DNA of 64,000 bases. Origin: Caprimulgus europaeus (Eukaryota > Chordata > Aves > Caprimulgiformes > Caprimulgidae). The stretch is from contig OU015533.1 in the NCBI GenBank assembly GCA_907165065.1, positions 24,754,578 to 24,818,577 of the forward strand, given 5' to 3'. Below, in pieces: positions 13,890 to 26,030 of the stretch. Below the pieces are notes generated by a model. It worked only from the letters and a program-made list of their open reading frames with translations. It was not told where the DNA came from and ran no database searches. Position 1 is the stretch's first letter. Each line of letters opens with the position of its first letter. A program made the position numbers and the translations under genes.

Positions 13890-14330
13890 GCGCAGCGCGC
13901 AGCTCTGCTGGGCGGAATCCACGGGGCAGCAATACCGTCCTCGGCGCAACGACCCCAGAACGATGGCTGACACGTGACCGTGTTATGAGGACGGTACCGA
14001 GTGACGCTAACTCCATCGCCCATGTCACCTCGGCCCAAGCCCCGCAGAGCGCTCCCGCCAGCGGCCAGAGCCGCCTCCGCCGCTCCCGCCAACATCTCCC
14101 CGGCGCGGGGGGCGGCGGCGGGGGGGGACACGGCGCCCCCTTGCGGCGGCGGAGGGAAGGCCCCCCCTCCCCTCCCGCCCTTCCCTGGCTCCGGTGCGCG
14201 CCGCGGCAGCGGGCGGGGCCGGGGAGCGCTGAGAAGTGGTGTTTTCCCGCAAGCGCTGGCGCTGCAGCCGGCAGATCTCGGCAGAACCTTCAGTGACTTG
14301 CTGTTGGCGAGAGGGCCCAGAGGCACCGTT
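13890..14330. promoter_or_regulatory. Orphan CpG island inside the gene desert
   Basis: Sharp rise in GC and CpG within otherwise AT-rich DNA, with GCGCGC, CCGCCG and long G/C runs. It carries CACGTGAC at 13971-13978 next to a YY1-like ATGGCTG (13963-13969), and a CTCF-like site. Several overlapping Pro/Arg/Gly-rich frames are open on both strands, which is expected of any CpG island and not evidence of a protein. It is probably an unannotated non-coding promoter or a Polycomb/CTCF-bound island. Mouse T-DOM also holds CpG-island lncRNA promoters (Hog/Tog), but orthology is not shown. Confidence 0.7.
14133..14147 (-). promoter_or_regulatory. CTCF-like site
   Basis: GCGCCCCCTTGCGGC fits the reverse complement of the CTCF core (GCGCCCCCTRGTGGC type) with two or three differences. 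It lies in the orphan CpG island. The motif reads on the minus strand, so a loop from it would extend to the left, toward HOXD. Confidence 0.45.
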
Positions 14331-16010
14331 CGAATTCCCAGTGAGCACAGGGAGCAGAACGGCCCGGCTCTCCCGAACGCTTCCTACAGAACCTGTTAGA
14401 CTTGTCATTGTCTGTTATTACACACGTTTTTGCCTCAGATGACCAGAAAATATTGTAATGATCCTAATTATGATCATGTTTGGCTGCTTCTTGTGCTCAG
14501 TTCACACGCTTCTTGCACATACAGGCAGGGATTTGGCCGCATTGTTTTTGAATTTTAGGTTCTAGTTCCCAGAAAGTGTCACCTTAAAAGTGATCTATTC
14601 CTTTTGAAACAAAAGTTACCTAAATGCATGGCTGGAAATACAAAACTTAACGACAATGTTTAGACCACAATTCCTCTTCGAGGATTGTGCTGTAAAGAAA
14701 GAGGTGTAAAAATAAATATTTATTGCCAGCCAATAAATAAAGTCAACACCTTTTAATTACATTAAAATAAATTTTAAAAGGAGAAACATTTTGCGGAGGG
14801 CAGAACAGAAAATCGGTACATACTTCCTTCTACAAAAAGTAGAGAATTTTCTGTGTTCTATAAAAGTGCAGGTGTGCTATATGTGTGGAAGAAAAAAAAA
14901 ATAAAACAAATCAAAAGAAAACAAAAAGAGCAAAAGAAATCAAAATACTCAGTCCTATCAGTCCTATCCCTGCCGATAAAAGACACTTGCAGAAAAGTTG
15001 AAACAGAAACAAATACCTTTGTTTCATCTGCATGAAGCTAAGTACAGTGCAAAAAATGAGGAAGGGTGTTCACCCTTCCTCCATTTAATTTTTTAATTTG
15101 TAGATATCCCTTTAGAACGAAGTGCTTTTAAAAATCTCTCAAAGGGAAAGACATTGCCTTAACCCTTCATGCCGTACTTGCAGCACCCAGGCCGACCAGG
15201 CATTCTGACTCACCCCGCCCCGGCCCTCACACTGTTAACTGAAGAGACCTTCCTGTATGTGATTGCATGAGTTCTGCCTCGCAGCCCCAACATACATTTT
15301 TCTGTTCTGCAAGCACTGCAGCTTATTCTGCTGGGCTGTGATTATACAAGAAGAAAACAGACATATAGCTTTGTATTGGGGGGTTAAGCGCTAAAAATTA
15401 GTCTTGTGCATTCTCCTTTATAAGTGTATTTGCTGCTCATGTGTGCAGCTAGAAATACAATGTTCTGAGTATCTTTTACATACGCCCCAAATGCCTCGCC
15501 CAGACAGCTAGTGAGCAGCCCAGACTCCTACTCTTGTCAATGAAAGATGGAAAGTATTAACTATCTGCATGTATCACCAATACTAATATGTGGTGGAGAT
15601 TTTCAGCATTTCTGGCAAACTAAACTGCCAAACAATCTAACTGATGGTCTGTTTATCTAACCCAATTTTCCACTGCTCCAGGGGCATATAGAGTTTCCAA
15701 GAAGTACAATTCTAGAATAAGTTCTCCAGCTTGACACAGCAGTTGGCAAATTTCCCCCAAAGTATGACAAACTATATCCCCACTTCAAACATTGAATCTA
15801 ATGTGAATGTGAATGTCATTATTCCTATTGTTGCTTAATATCTTGTTTAAAGCTTGATAGAGGAAGACATTAAGTGTTCCATTAGTAAATAAATTATCTT
15901 CTTAGAAAACAGTTGATAAAGTGCAACTCTACAAGAGGACTAGCCCAGATGAAATATCACACACTGCCTATGTAGGGCACAGACCTGAACTGGCTGTGCC
16001 CTGCACATGC

Positions 16011-16052
16011 GAGGAGATCATTTCCATTTCCAACTTCAGTGACTCTATGATT
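16011..16052 (+). mobile_element. CR1-like LINE 3' tail, decayed
   Basis: The order GAGGAGATC..TTTCC..CCAACTTCAGTGACTCTATGATT resembles the end of avian CR1 LINEs, whose 3' ends run ..CCTTCCAACC..TGATTCTATGATT. Only one terminal CTATGATT copy is left. CR1 copies in birds are usually 5'-truncated, so a fragment of this size is ordinary. The upstream limit cannot be set by eye. Confidence 0.4.
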
Positions 16053-18418
16053 AAAACGTTACTTGAATACAGTTATTTGACACAATTAAACTATACCAGC
16101 ACCATATAAGCAAATTAAATGGTATGTCTAGACATATATGAGTTTTATAGTAAATAAGGCAAATTTAAAGGGTTTGTTACTATTTATAAAAACATATTAA
16201 GCAAAGATTATTACATAAAGCCTATAATTCGAATTTGAATCTACATTGGTAGGTCTCAGCCTATGCATTATGTAGATGTATTTAAGTGCGTTTATTTAGT
16301 AAAATCAAATGATAGTAGATAGTCTGCTGACCACCTGATTTTAACTAACCAATACACTTATCAAAATGACAGTATTATTTTCATAGCTGCCTGAATGTAA
16401 AAATAAGTTCCATTTGATATATAATGTTTATATTAATCCTTTTAAACATTTGCTTCCTTTCGCCCCATAGGTGATCCCTGCAAAATGTGTTGAGTGATTT
16501 ATTAAGGTCTGACCCAGCAAAGTGCAGAGAAGGCTCACATCCCACTGGCTTCAGAAGCAATTAAGGGATTCTCTGTGCACCTTCCAGGATCAAGCTCTGA
16601 GGATCTGGCAATCCTTATGGACTACAATTTTGTTCAGATTTTTGTGTGCTACCTTTCTTTATTATGCTTTCATTTTGCACTGAGGTCTAATAACAGCTGT
16701 ATCCAAAATCCTCTTAATGAGCAAAATTTTCAGTTAATATGAGTCTGAGCAAGAAAGAAATACAGGCATGGGTAAAAAGTTTGTCACAGCTAGCTGTTAC
16801 ATGGCAAAGATTACTTAAGAATTTCATACTACAAAGATTTCACAATCTAGATCTGAAAAAACTACAGCCATCATAGTTAATACTTAATAAAAAAAATATA
16901 GCAAAATATTTCCAATATAATCAGTAGTTTGTAGACCTAAAACTAACATTCACCAATCCTCTCTGTTTCTTCCTTGAGAATTTCACTGTACTACAAAATA
17001 ACATGTAAATCAATAGAAAATATTGGAAAACATAAATCAGTAGTAGGGTTTTTTTACTACTAAAAAGAAAAAACATTATTCTAATTTTTCTTGTTTGCTG
17101 TTTGCCCTTACACTCCAAAATTTTCTCTTTGATATTTTAGAACCTGGTTTTAGTCAGTCTGTTCAGTAAGAGTGGTCATTAAAATCCACAAGGTGTTTGA
17201 CAGGATCCAAAGGATTTATCTGCGTCTGATTGAAATGATTAAGTAAAATAATAATTATTATTGAAAAATATATACAGCTTTTTAGAACACAATGTAAGAC
17301 CACTCAGTATTATAACAAGTAGTCTAATTCTTACACTAGTAAAAACACAGCACAACATTCTTAAATTCTGGAAAAGAATGTGTTACCCTTTCAGTTGTGC
17401 TTTGCTAACAATTTGGAAGCATCCATTGTATTACTACTGCAGTGTTATTGAGCTACTTTTATTAAGGCAAATTTATAGCAATGTTAGAAATTAATACCAC
17501 TCTTATTTCCTCCACTGCCTGGCTTTATTGAATGCCACGGGGCATATTAATCAGTAAAGCCAAGTAGTGCATGAAATAAAGTATAAATTAACCTGTAACA
17601 TGAATGTAAAAAGGGGCTTAATAAAATAGAAATAAATAACACTTTAATGATAATCAACCTTGCCTGGCTTAACCAATCACATAGTGTAATAATGCTAAAT
17701 TTTTTTTTAAAAACTATTTAAATAAAGTTTAAATCGTGATGCAAACAATATAATTTAGAAAGTAATACTTAATTCACTGTATTGTTTAAACACATATACA
17801 AATGTGGTTAAACCACCCTTCTGTCCTGACCCTTCTCCATGTAAAATTTCTGTCAACTTTGGGAGCAAGGCCCAAGGCACAATGAGTATGAATGTGAGAA
17901 TTATTTCCGAGCAATTTTGCATTCTAAGAGTCTATGCATTTATGTGTAACCAGAAAGTCTTTGCACAGTATATTTTGCATATACACAAAATGTATCTCCA
18001 AATACCAGCTAAAACCAGAACACTCTCTTCAAGCCTATTTCACACAGGTGAACTGCACACAATGCATACAGTGATTTATTAAGGGCTTGACCTTGCAAGT
18101 GTGTGAAGTCATTTTAAGCTGTTCTTAAATTTATGTTGTGGTTTTCTAAAGACAGTGTATTCTGTGGTATAATAGAAGGGTTTTTCTGGGGAAAAGTCTC
18201 TTCTTTCCAGGGTCCAAAAAAACCTCTGCCCAAAGAATTACTCCCAGTACACAAACTGATATATGCAAGTCTTTGCAAAATCAACGCTAATTTTGTAATC
18301 GTAAAACAGACAGCTCAGCTTTTCTCCACAGTTACTGCACTTCCAGAGCACAAACATTTGGGCACCTTGTCATATATATAATAACCACATATACGAAAGT
18401 ACATGTATTTGCTAACAC

Positions 18419-18445
18419 GGGGGGGGAGGGAGGGGGAGGGCGGGG
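18419..18445 (+). other. G-quadruplex motif
   Basis: Consecutive G-runs of 8, 3, 5, 3 and 4 separated by single bases (A, A, A, C). This satisfies the G3+N1-7 rule with the shortest possible loops. It lies 43 bases from a CTCF-like site. Confidence 0.75.
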
Positions 18446-18488
18446 AAATGGCCCAAACGTGTAAGCATCATTAAACACCGATATGTAT

Positions 18489-18503
18489 GCTCCCTCTGCT
18501 GGC
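18489..18503 (-). promoter_or_regulatory. CTCF-like site (strong match)
   Basis: GCTCCCTCTGCTGGC matches the reverse complement of the CTCF core (SYGCCMYCTRSTGG) at all but one position. Orientation is minus. It sits directly beside the G-quadruplex at 18419-18445. Confidence 0.55.
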
Positions 18504-19941
18504 TCTGCTGCAAAGGTAACTATGCATCACACCTGCTGTAATTGCTCCGCTACTAACGACACTGACACAAACGTGTAACATCTCTGCTAGAAACACCAAG
18601 TAACAAGAAGAAAGGCAAGATGAGAAATTCCACATGAGTGACTGCATACATAACAATATAAACATGATACTAAAGCAAAGGTTTTACAAACACCAATGCA
18701 TAATATATGAGAAATGCATTGGAGTTCATTACATCACAGCTGTGATATCAATACTAATATCTGATATAGCCAATATTTAAAAGATACTGTGAGCTACGCT
18801 TGAGACACTGGGTGGACCTATAACGCTGTAACCAGTATTAATTTCAATTTTTCACATTTGCAAATTGTATAAAACAGGGTTGCAGATGGGTTACATTCAA
18901 GTGTATCCAGGGTCCAACAGAAATAATGGTAAAGGATCTTATTCTGCAGAAAAGGTAATGGCACTGAACAGGAGCCAAACTTAACATTTAGTCCAGGTGA
19001 AGTCCCCATACTCGTGGATGATGTTTGTGAGGAGTTCTGTCAGCTAATGAGTTGAACCGTCTGCAGCAGTTTCCTGACAGATGTGGCCAACTCCCATACT
19101 GGGCCACTACATCTTCTGACACAGAGGTCTGTGGACAGCTCCAGTGACAGCATTCCGAGGGAAGGGCAGAAAACACCATGACCACACACTCAGATGTGGT
19201 AGCTCTTTGTAAATAATAAAGCAGCTTTTTTTCCCAAAGAGCCTTCCAAACAAACTCCTTTTGACTTCAAAACTATTAAGAATCTTTTTTTTCCCTTCAT
19301 CAGCAATGGTATCAAATTCAGGCCCAACACAACATCAATGGATATAAAGGAATTACATGACAACTCAATTTAGGCAGGTTTCTTTTTTTATTATTTTTTT
19401 AGGTTTATGCTTAAAATCTGGAATCTTCTAAGTCCACTGAGCTTAGTCTATTACACAGATTTTTAAATATATAAATTTCAGAGAGTTTTATGAGATGCAC
19501 AAGGGTATCCGGTTTAGAACACACCAAGTGTGTATTACCTCAGTGCTATTATAACAAAACCTGTTCTACAGCAGTAAAGAAAGCAAACTGTTAAATTTAT
19601 ATCTCATCCAGTAAACATACAAAAAATAAACTTCAAAATACTTTTTAAAATAGTTTTAAAAATAATATTTTTGTATCACTTCTGTCTTCTGCATAAAGTA
19701 TTCGCTTTGGACAAGAAACACATTTGGAGTATAATACCATGATAGCTAAAGGATTGTCAATCCAAACGGATATTTCAGCATAATAAATATTGGTCACTGA
19801 GTTTAGATCCTTGAACTCCACATTATTTTGTTTGGAAGTCAAACACTTTGGCAATTTAACCTCAGTGCTGACAGACAGCATTACAGTCATTAGTCCGAAT
19901 AAGCAACTTTTGGGGTTTTTTTTTTATGACAGAGGGAAGAG

Positions 19942-20101
19942 AAAGGGAAAGGGAAAGGGAAAGGGAAAGGGAAAGGGAAAGGGAAAGGGAAAGGGAAAGG
20001 GAAAGGGAAAGGGAAAGGGAAAGGGAAAGGGAAAGGGAAAGGGAAAGGGAAAGGGAAAGGGAAAGGGAAAGGGAAAGGGAAAGGGAAAGGGAAAGGGAAA
20101 G
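19942..20101 (+). repeat. (GGGAAA)n perfect hexamer array, about 26.7 copies
   Basis: 160 bases of uninterrupted period-6 GGGAAA. The G-rich strand offers many overlapping G3-loop3 quadruplex registers, and the tract is a homopurine/homopyrimidine mirror repeat able to form a triplex. The open frames through it (Lys-Gly or Arg-Glu dipeptides) arise from the repeat and are not genes. Confidence 0.97.
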
Positions 20102-21664
20102 AAGAAATTATAGTATAAATATGGTGTTTTAGTTACATATCAATGCAAAGTTTATGGCCAGTTGCTTAATTTAAAGCACCAAAAGGAGAAAACTGAAGCT
20201 GGAAAATGTCATATGTTGATCTCAGATTCAGTGTGCACCTAATTTTCTGCGACTGTTGCGACTAGGCAATGCATGACACATTCTTTGAAAAACTAAAACC
20301 TTATTGAATCAACAGTTATGTGTATGTCAAGAAACTACCAATTTGCAGCATACCTAAAATAATTAAAGTAATAAATTAGCAAAGAGTGCGAAAGATGTAC
20401 TATAAAACCCACAGTTAAATCAGTTAAGATTCATACTTACATTTTAATACTTTAAGAGATAGGTTTTTTTCATTTAAATATTCCCTATAGTATTAAATTA
20501 AAGCAACTGTGTTGTAACGGCACATGAATAAAACTGAAAGTGCATATCTGTCACAAACACATTGGAAAGTGGGCCAAAAGCAAGGGTACGATGAAAACAT
20601 GACAGTATATTTTAAGTAGTTACATGCAATGAAACAAACAATCACCATGGGCCCCTGAAATTGTTTCACACCTATTAGAATACAATTTATTTTAACAACA
20701 GAAGACTACTCTTGCATAGGTTAATATTTCAAGTGTCTTTTCAAAATAAATTGCTTGTGCACCTAAATCAGTTGATTAAAATTATACAAAAATCATTCCA
20801 TTTTCTTTATTCCCTCAGATTAGAAACATCCCTGTATTTTTATACCAGTGTAGTCATATGCATTAGACTGGAAGTAAGACTGCGACAGCTCTGCTTACTG
20901 CCTGCAGCTGTCACTAACACTAGATCTATCTTCACAAATATTATTACAAGTGTGTTCATCTGAGGCGTCCTTATTCACAATAGCTGACCTTCATGGCTGT
21001 GTCTGACATTTAAAAAGAAAAGTTCTGCTTTACAACCTTCGGTGTGCCTTCAGTTATAAATTAGTTGTAGAGTATTAGTAATAATAATTGATTTTAGCTG
21101 TAAGTAATAGAGTTATAAACAGCTCCTACTATTTAATGAAAGAAATGCTTCATCTTCTGGTTTTATTTATTAGTATTCAAGAGCCTTCTACAACCTCACT
21201 GAGATCAGTTATTGCTTAATTAAACTAGAAAAGATGGTCTATCAATGACTCTCTGTTCAAACAAACATAAAAAATACTAATTTTTTTACATTTTTTACAA
21301 ATGTTCTTTGCTTATTTTTCTTTTCTTTTGAATACAGATAATGTATGTGAATAATTGTTTGAATTTTCCTTACATGTTAATAAAATACAGGATTTTCATC
21401 TTAGCGTGGTGCATTAGTTACAAGTAAATTTAATCAATGAAGATTTTTACCCTGTATTGGCCACACTAGAGCTTTCCTCACTGTTCACAAGTGAATGAGT
21501 TGCCGAAACTGTCTAAGCATCCTTTTGCTACTGACAGCTAAACTCTACTGCATTCTTTAAGAAATTCAATTTTCTAGCAAAGTAAAAGAGCACCTACAGG
21601 TTCATAACGCATGAGAACTGATATTCACCCATGAGAACCTAAGGACTAAAAGACTTCACTGGCA

Positions 21665-21725
21665 AATGGCCTGATGAATGATGTAATTAATCCACCAATA
21701 ATGGCAGGAAGGTTTCAAATAAACA
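21665..21725. promoter_or_regulatory. Homeodomain/FOX/SOX motif cluster (candidate enhancer)
   Basis: GATGAATGATGTAATTAATCC is followed by CCAATAATGG and then AAATAAACAATAACC, giving homeodomain, HOX-like, forkhead and SOX-type cores in about 60 bases. It lies 180 bases left of a CTCF-like site. Role inferred only. Confidence 0.25.
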
Positions 21726-21905
21726 ATAACCAACAAAAATACAACTGAAAAATGATATAAGCTACTGATTTTATTTTGCCTTATTTTGTCACAAAGTAGT
21801 GATAACTGACAAACAGAACTTAACATCACCTTATAATGATGTAAATAAAAATACGCTGTACGCTTACATAAATGTCAAGCTTGAGATGCTGTCTATCATC
21901 TCTCA

Positions 21906-21919
21906 CCACTAGCTGGCAC
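21906..21919 (+). promoter_or_regulatory. CTCF-like site (strong match)
   Basis: CCACTAGCTGGCAC fits the CTCF core CCASYAGRKGGCRS with a single mismatch at the AGR position. Orientation is plus, opposite to the two sites on its left. Confidence 0.55.
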
Positions 21920-23472
21920 CATAGCTTTAAAAATGTAGTGATGTGTCTCGTTTATATCTTGCTAATTAACAAGCCAGCTACCTAATTTTCAACAGAAAAC
22001 AATTACTCAAAGCAAACAAGAAATATTTGGAGCTATAAACTAAAATGAGTCTGAAAGCAATATTCTCAATGATGACTGGTAAGATCCATCCTGTAAAGGG
22101 AAATGGATAACAGTTAAGAGACTCAGAGCTTGTTTTTATTAGACGAAAATGAACAGTACTGTGCACAGATGGGAGAGACTGATATTTTTGCTAGTTGCTG
22201 GGAGATCGTAGAGGTCATTATCTTGGATTATGAAGAGGATGAACCCCAATAAACTGTGTCCCTGGCTGAGCTTTTTATCCCAAATAAACTCAGAGGCCAC
22301 TTCAGGTTCATTCCCAAGAAGCAGCTTTATTGCACTGGCTAATAAATTTCACAGTCTGTCTCCTTCACTGGCTTCCTTTTTCCCATTAGACCCTGCTGCT
22401 TTCATTGTCTGCTGGCTGGATGCAGACACCCTAAGAGGCAGAGCCTTGGTTTCCATTCTCTGACAGCGGTGGTTCTGACACTGCAAAAGACTTCACTGCC
22501 GTGTTCTGCTCCAATTCTTTCAGACTAGTCACTATAGGCTGACCGGACACAAGCACTGGCACACACACCCACACATCCAGACACGTACAAAATTCAAAGC
22601 AGAAGAGTTACAAGCTAGTCATCTACTGCTCAGCCTCAGAAGAGACCAAACAAAAATTCAGGTGACTGTTGCCAACTGTCTATGAGCAAGGAAAACTATA
22701 AATGCTCATGTAAAACCAATAACAGAACACTGTTAATGTACAAATACATCGTATTTGTGGCCAATCTGTCAGCTGTGGCCTGAATAGACACTGAAATACT
22801 TCTATAACATAAGAAAATAAAAAGAAATCAAAGCTTTCTCCTATTATAGGGCAGGATCCCTGCAGCTGTCCAACCAAATTCACTCTGAAAGCTGAGACAC
22901 ACAGACAATTTCTGGATCAGTAGTGGCATTCACCTCAAGAGAACCCTGCCATTCTGGCCTTGGCACCGTTAAACAGTATAGCTCATACACTTACACATAT
23001 TCTTTTTTACAATCTTCCATAGGACCAGAGAAAATGTAATGCACACTTTCAACAACAGTGCTGTACATGTTACAAATTCCTGAGTTGGTTTACTAAAATA
23101 TCTAGCTGACAGCTCTCTACTACCAAACAAAACAAAACAAAACAAAAAACAAACCCAACCCAAACACAGAATAACATATACTGTCAGCTATGTAGGAAAA
23201 AAGGCATTCTAATTCTTACTCTGAAAAAGGTCATTTCCTGTATAATTTTATAGTGACATTTTTGTCCTACCTAACAGGGAAATGGTGAACCTCATCTACA
23301 TCTTCACTGTTACACCAGTTAGATTCTCCCCTTTGCATACTACAGTACCACTGCCAGGCTAGTCTTCAGCCCACTTACATCCAGCTGAACAGCAGAGCAA
23401 AGAGCAGCTCCCAGACACCTGTACCGAGGAGATTATGCATACAGACTGCAACTATGCTTCCAGGGTCATCAC

Positions 23473-23480
23473 TGACGTCA
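23473..23480. promoter_or_regulatory. Perfect CRE palindrome
   Basis: TGACGTCA within a locally less AT-rich stretch. Second full CRE of the desert besides 3164-3171. Consensus binding site of CREB/ATF; occupancy unknown. Confidence 0.35.
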
Positions 23481-24054
23481 CTAAAGTGCCATTGTCTAAA
23501 ACGACACAATCAGTGTCACAAATCACTAACGGATCTATTTGGAAGACTATGAATGGAAGGACCTGGGTTAATGACCACAGTTATAATATATATTCAAACT
23601 GGTATGACACAAATTCTTACCTTCCAAAAGAAAAACAAACAAAACAAAAGACTGAAAAGTAACAAAAAGAACCTGCCTAGATCAAATTCTTTTGGTGTTT
23701 TAAGCCTCTTGGAATAGCTTCATATTTGCTAGTGAATTTTATCCTTCACTGATACAGACATTTTGTGTTTTGTAAAGTCTTATTTCAATCCTATATTGGC
23801 CAGTGTGTATACAAACACTTCTTTGCTAATTTTATCTTGGAACAGAAAAGAATAATTATGAGAGTATACATGTTTCTCTTCTACTTCAAAAAATGCCATT
23901 TAAGGAACACACATTAGGATTACATTTGTTCTTTCATAAGAGGAAAGTTTACACAGCAACATTTCTTCGCTGTACATGGACTTCTCAGACTCCCGCTGCT
24001 GGCAAGCTACACTTGCAAATTTCACTCTCTAGCCAAACGTTTTGAGTGTTTTGT

Positions 24055-24094
24055 ATAACAAAAACTGTCAATAAATAACAAAAACTGTCAATAA
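24055..24094. repeat. Perfect 2 x 20 bp tandem duplication
   Basis: ATAACAAAAACTGTCAATAA occurs twice head to tail without a mismatch. Likely a recent replication-slippage duplication. Confidence 0.9.
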
Positions 24095-24551
24095 ACAACA
24101 AATGAGTTGTCCCTAGTGTTTTAACAAAGCCATGGGAGCTGACACCTTTTTGCCATATATGCTCCACAGGATAAACATGCTGCCAACATCAGCTAATCAT
24201 AATGTTAAGAACATGGTGGGTTTGCCTTATTCCAACGTTATTTTGAGGTGATTTTGGTAGTCCTGCAAATAGTTAACAGGGCACCTCCTTGTAACTGAGT
24301 CAATTCCACAGAATTCAGGACAGACAGCAATGTGAGACGAAGGATCATAAACTGGAGAAAACCTAGTCTTAGTGAATGCAGCAGAGAAGCTTGTAACGGC
24401 TGCAGTATAATAAAGAAGTGTTAGAGATAATCCACTGCTATCTGTCTTTATTTTGCTAACCCACTCGAGTGGACACCACAGCATTGAGACTACATTAATC
24501 AAAATTTGGAATGACCTGCTTTTCATTGCAAACTGCAGTTATCTTTCTTTA

Positions 24552-24790
24552 CTGATTGGCCTTGACCTGTCAGCTCCATTTGGTACTGCTGACCCTGGGG
24601 GTTCTTTTGAAGAGCCTGGAGTACTATGAAAGGTTGTCTGACTCTGTTCTTGCTTGGTTTAATTCATATTCTACTCAACATACCCATTTTATTTCCAGTA
24701 GAAATTGCTCATTTAATTGCATTGTAAGTTTTATGGGGTATGCCCCAGGCTGCATTCTTTATGCCAAGCTTCTTACTATTTATACATGGA
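24552..24790 (+). mobile_element. Ancient LINE (L2/CR1-clade) reverse-transcriptase relic
   Basis: Translated pieces line up in the right order with a non-LTR reverse transcriptase. The frame from 24561 gives LDLSAPFGTAD, matching the catalytic block DLSAAFDTVDH (motif A). After a frameshift near 24590-24605, the frame of 24556 gives LLKSLEYYERLSDSVLAWF and then SYSTQHTHFIS, matching the family pattern LLxRLExxGISGxxLxWFxSYLSxRxQFV. At 24735-24790 it gives GYAPGCILYAKLLTIYT, matching GVPQGSVLGPLLFxIY (motif B). Catalytic and fingers motifs are mutated and the frame is broken, so it is not functional as a transposon. Flanks are too decayed to set the full element. Confidence 0.75.
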
Positions 24791-25829
24791 AAGGTGGAAA
24801 AGAAAAAAAAAAAAAAAAGTCACTCACTCACAAAGCTAAACCAGGCTTCATAATATCATTAATTTTCACTGCTTTAAATTGTATACAAAGCTGTTTTGGG
24901 AATAAAACAAATGTATATGTCAACATCCAAGGTTTATTTGACAAATGCATTGTTTTTAACTTAATACTTTCAGGAAAGATTCATCCTCTTTTCAGGAATT
25001 TAGCGACCCTTTCTTCAATGCTAGTATATATAAAGCCTAGAAAGAGACCTGTAATACAACTTCATATCTAACCAACCCCAAATTTGGTTGGATGAGAGTC
25101 TTAGTACTACAAGCCAAAATAGCTGGTACTCAAGAAAGCAATATTCTTTCAGATAATACTAATGTATTTAAAGTCTTCCTTTGCAAAAGGGATTCAGGTT
25201 TGATATCCCCAATCCTGATTCTTCCCAAATAAATAAGAAAATGGTGTAGAATAGCATAAATCTACCTTACTTGTGGTATTTGCCAAAACATACAAGATTT
25301 TAAATTTGGCACTGCTTAATCTATTTAATTATTTAATCTAGGTATGATGAGATGGTTTCAAATATTATGCTGCATAGATCACCACCTTTATTAGTAAAAG
25401 ACAAATTGCACTCTTACAAGTAGCATTTGTCCACTTCAACACTGTCAAAATTAAGAGAAATGTTACATGATTTAGGAAAATAATACCAAAAGAGACACAT
25501 AAGGTAAACTTTAATTTTTGTTCATATCTTGAATTAATAGATTATTTCAATAAATATAACTGAATTTATGGCTCAAAATATTTCACTTTGCAATAGAACC
25601 AATATATTAAATCAGTATCATCATTATTATGAAACTGAAAAATTTAAGATCCATCATGCAGGAATAATCTGGATCCTGGTCATGCAATCAGTTTTGTAAA
25701 GAGCAACTCTTTTACTAAGGACCAACTGCAGTGGAATGCTGTGCAAGGATTAGAAATCTGTGTATAATTATAAAAGTCTCAGATTCAGAACTCGCAGCAA
25801 AATACTGTTGTGGCATTTCAAGTAAAATG

Positions 25830-26030
25830 TATTTAATAATTATTTATTTAATTAAATTTATTTTGTCCTATATCAGCCATCTTATTTTAAAATAAACAGC
25901 AGAAACTAAAGAAAAATACAAATTATAAACATAAAAATAAAATTATTATTAACTTAAAAATTTTTACAACATTTTTTAAACAGGCGATAGAAATATAAAT
26001 GGAAGATACAATTAAAAATTGAAAATAAAG
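25830..26030. repeat. AT-rich low-complexity tract
   Basis: Dense TTTAATTAAATTTATTTTG, ATTATTATT and AAAATTTTT-type runs over about 200 bases, with almost no G or C. Resembles a scaffold/matrix attachment sequence by composition only. Confidence 0.5.

Noticed and set aside
13703..14408. Several long overlapping Pro/Arg/Gly frames on both strands near 14 kb
   Set aside because: Stop-poor GC-rich DNA gives this in every frame; none matches MTX2 or another expected neighbour.
19790..20113. Open frames of Lys-Gly or Arg-Glu repeats
   Set aside because: They are the translation of the (GGGAAA)n array; no start context, homology or splice structure.
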